Below are positions 6,036-7,457 of a stretch of 7,457 bases of DNA, piece by piece; within the stretch, counting starts at the first letter, position 1, and each line of letters begins with the position of its first letter. A program made the position numbers and the translations under genes. The notes beneath the pieces were generated by a model, which worked only from the letters and a program-made list of their open reading frames with translations, was not told the DNA's origin and did not search any database. The DNA is from an uncultured bacterium (GTDB taxonomy: Bacteria > Armatimonadota > UBA5829 > DSUL01), in contig CALCJH010000358.1 of the NCBI GenBank assembly GCA_937967775.1, positions 1 to 7,457 on the forward strand, in the 5' to 3' direction.

Positions 6036-7457
6036 GTGAAGCCTGCGCACCTCATCTGTTGTCTGGGCATCTGTGTTCTTGCGGCCATCCGTGGAGATGC
6101 GGCTGTTCCTCCCGGAGCGGAGGCCCAGTATTACGTCAATGCCGGATCGGAACATCAGACCGTCCCGGTCCGCCGCGTCCGCATCGTCGCCGGAGCTTTG
6201 GAGCGCGTGGGAAGCCGCTCTTACCAGTGGTGGGAGATGATCCTGGAGAAGCCCGGTCCGGAGGCCATCAATGTGGAGGACGGTCCCCGGGTATTCGGCG
6301 TCAGGGTATTGAGCGAGCGGGTGCCGATGACCGGTCCGGAGGGGGTAGGGGATGTCGCGCGCTACATCTACCGACCGGTGGACGGCGGTCCCATTGAGTA
6401 TGTCAATGCGCTGACCGGGCGGGCGGCACTCTCCGAGCATTCTACCTTTACTCGGGATTTCTTCCCGCAGCCGGCGGATTTCTCCCGCTATACCGGAGGC
6501 TTTGCGGATACCGGACGCCTGTTCGGGCACACGCTGGTGCGCTACCCTGTGCGTCCTTTTCCCTCGCTCAGCTTTGAGAACCTGCGCATTCTGCGTTTGC
6601 GGGAGGACCTGCGCATCGGCTGGCACGTTGATATGCGCGAGGACGGCGACCTTTCCGTTCCCGTGGAGGAGCGCCACGGCCAGCCTCTGACCAGGGAGGA
6701 GTATGCGGAGCTCATCCAGGCCGGAGCCAACTACTTCCACCCGCCGACCGCAGAGGCGGTCAGCTGGATCCGGGACGAGCCCGTCTACTGGAATGGCCCG
6801 GCGCGTTTCCCGGACGACTTCTACCGTTCCAACTATGCTCCCACTCACTTCTACATTGACGAGCCGGCCATCCGCTTCGGGTGGGACAAAGAGATCCCGG
6901 GGCAGCTTCCCGGGCCGGAGGCGTTCGCCAACGCGGTGCAGATGCGCGTGGAAGGACTTCAGCGTCCGGATCGCAGGATGATGAAGATGCAGGGGATCGA
7001 GAATGCGGGCGCGATGCATCCCCTCCTGGATACCTGTCCGTCCTGGGAGACTTTCCTGTGGACCGCCGCCTATCAGATGGCCGGGGGTGCGAGCGCGCTT
7101 GTCTATGAAGGGCGCTATGTTCGTCGGGGCTACGGCTGGGCGCCGGAGCTGCTGCTGGGGGAGGGGCTGGAGGGTCTGGACGATCGCCAGCAGTTCGACT
7201 ATTTCAACTCGTTCCTGCGGGGAGCGGCCCGGCAGTGGGATCGGGAATGGGGCGTCAGCGTCTACCCGGAAGGCGACCCGGATCTGATGGTGCCCGCCTT
7301 CGCGCGCGCCTATGACCAGGGCGCGCGCAACTTCTGGTTCTGGGGAGGACCCGGGCTGGAGTACACCCGCAAGGTTCAGGTCTTGCGAGGGCTGAAGGCA
7401 CATATCGAGAGCCACCCTCGCCCTTCTCCCCGCCGGGAACGCAACGCTCTGGCAGAG
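6036..7457 (+). CDS. Large secreted protein, possibly TIM-barrel glycosidase-like (3' end outside window)
   Basis: The frame is open for 474 codons from the GTG at 6036 to the window edge. GGGAG (6023-6027) lies eight bases before the GTG. MKPAHLICCLGICVLAA is a Sec signal: one Lys, a hydrophobic core at about residues 5-18, and possible cleavage after GDA (22) or AEA (30). Residues about 31-200 look beta-rich (QYYVNAG, VRRVRIVAG, WWEMILEKPG). From about 200 on, alternating helices and strands include FYIDEP (D275, E276), LVYEGRY (E358), SVYPEGDPD (E412) and ARNFWFWGGPG. Acidic residues at strand ends and a closing W-rich strand are how many TIM-barrel glycosidases look, so a secreted or envelope carbohydrate-active role is plausible. 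I cannot assign a GH family and the catalytic pair is not identifiable. It follows trhA by 32 bases. The strong codon bias and the signal make it a real gene. Confidence 0.8.
   Translation, partial: MKPAHLICCLGICVLAAIRGDAAVPPGAEAQYYVNAGSEHQTVPVRRVRIVAGALERVGSRSYQWWEMILEKPGPEAINVEDGPRVFGVRVLSERVPMTGPEGVGDVARYIYRPVDGGPIEYVNALTGRAALSEHSTFTRDFFPQPADFSRYTGGFADTGRLFGHTLVRYPVRPFPSLSFENLRILRLREDLRIGWHVDMREDGDLSVPVEERHGQPLTREEYAELIQAGANYFHPPTAEAVSWIRDEPVYWNGPARFPDDFYRSNYAPTHFYIDEPAIRFGWDKEIPGQLPGPEAFANAVQMRVEGLQRPDRRMMKMQGIENAGAMHPLLDTCPSWETFLWTAAYQMAGGASALVYEGRYVRRGYGWAPELLLGEGLEGLDDRQQFDYFNSFLRGAARQWDREWGVSVYPEGDPDLMVPAFARAYDQGARNFWFWGGPGLEYTRKVQVLRGLKAHIESHPRPSPRRERNALAE

Noticed and set aside
5757..7415. 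A 552-codon open frame on the - strand, opposite trhA and the secreted protein gene
   Set aside because: Both + strand genes have convincing products (family motifs, signal peptide, ribosome sites). The antisense product shows no recognisable motif and is rich in Arg, Pro and His, as expected of a shadow frame in GC-rich coding DNA. It also has no ribosome site or promoter that I can see.
1..7457. Search for CRISPR repeats, transposase genes, tRNAs, rRNAs, toxin-antitoxin pairs or phage genes
   Set aside because: No regularly spaced repeats, terminal inverted repeats, tRNA-like cloverleaf or matching protein motifs were seen by eye; the window reads as ordinary chromosomal sequence.

Overview
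This is a high-GC bacterial stretch carrying seven intact or window-truncated genes and one apparently frameshifted gene, with no mobile element, CRISPR array, rRNA or tRNA that I can see. All seven genes whose ends are visible stop with TGA. Non-ATG starts are common: GTG or TTG at four of the six visible starts of intact genes. LL-diaminopimelate aminotransferase, a stand-alone URO-D-family protein and a large secreted protein that may be a glycosidase would fit a deep-branching, often uncultured phylum such as Armatimonadota or Chloroflexota. That placement is only an inference.

Layout. Left block (+ strand): the 3' part of an aldo/keto reductase, then a small VOC/glyoxalase-fold protein 48 bases downstream, then a possible weak terminator, then a DegT/DnrJ/EryC1/StrS-type PLP aminotransferase. 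Middle block (- strand, read right to left): a URO-D-family protein starting at 5138, a frameshifted hypothetical gene, and dapL ending at 2323. The convergent degT-type gene and dapL meet over an 11-bp perfect hairpin that contains the dapL stop codon. Right block (+ strand): a hemolysin III/TrhA-family membrane protein, then 32 bases later a large secreted protein that runs off the window. A 223-base divergent control region (5139-5361) holds a perfect TATAAT on each strand.

How the genes might work together. The aldo/keto reductase and VOC protein could both act on reactive carbonyls. dapL makes LL-diaminopimelate for lysine and peptidoglycan, and it looks transcribable from its own -10 element as a leaderless mRNA. 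The DegT-type enzyme probably aminates a keto-sugar or similar substrate, but no sugar-pathway neighbour is visible. Nothing here assembles into a recognisable new system. The most curious points are a four-cysteine insertion in the DegT-type enzyme, the double homopolymer frameshift in the hypothetical gene, the leaderless dapL arrangement, and the secreted protein at the right edge.
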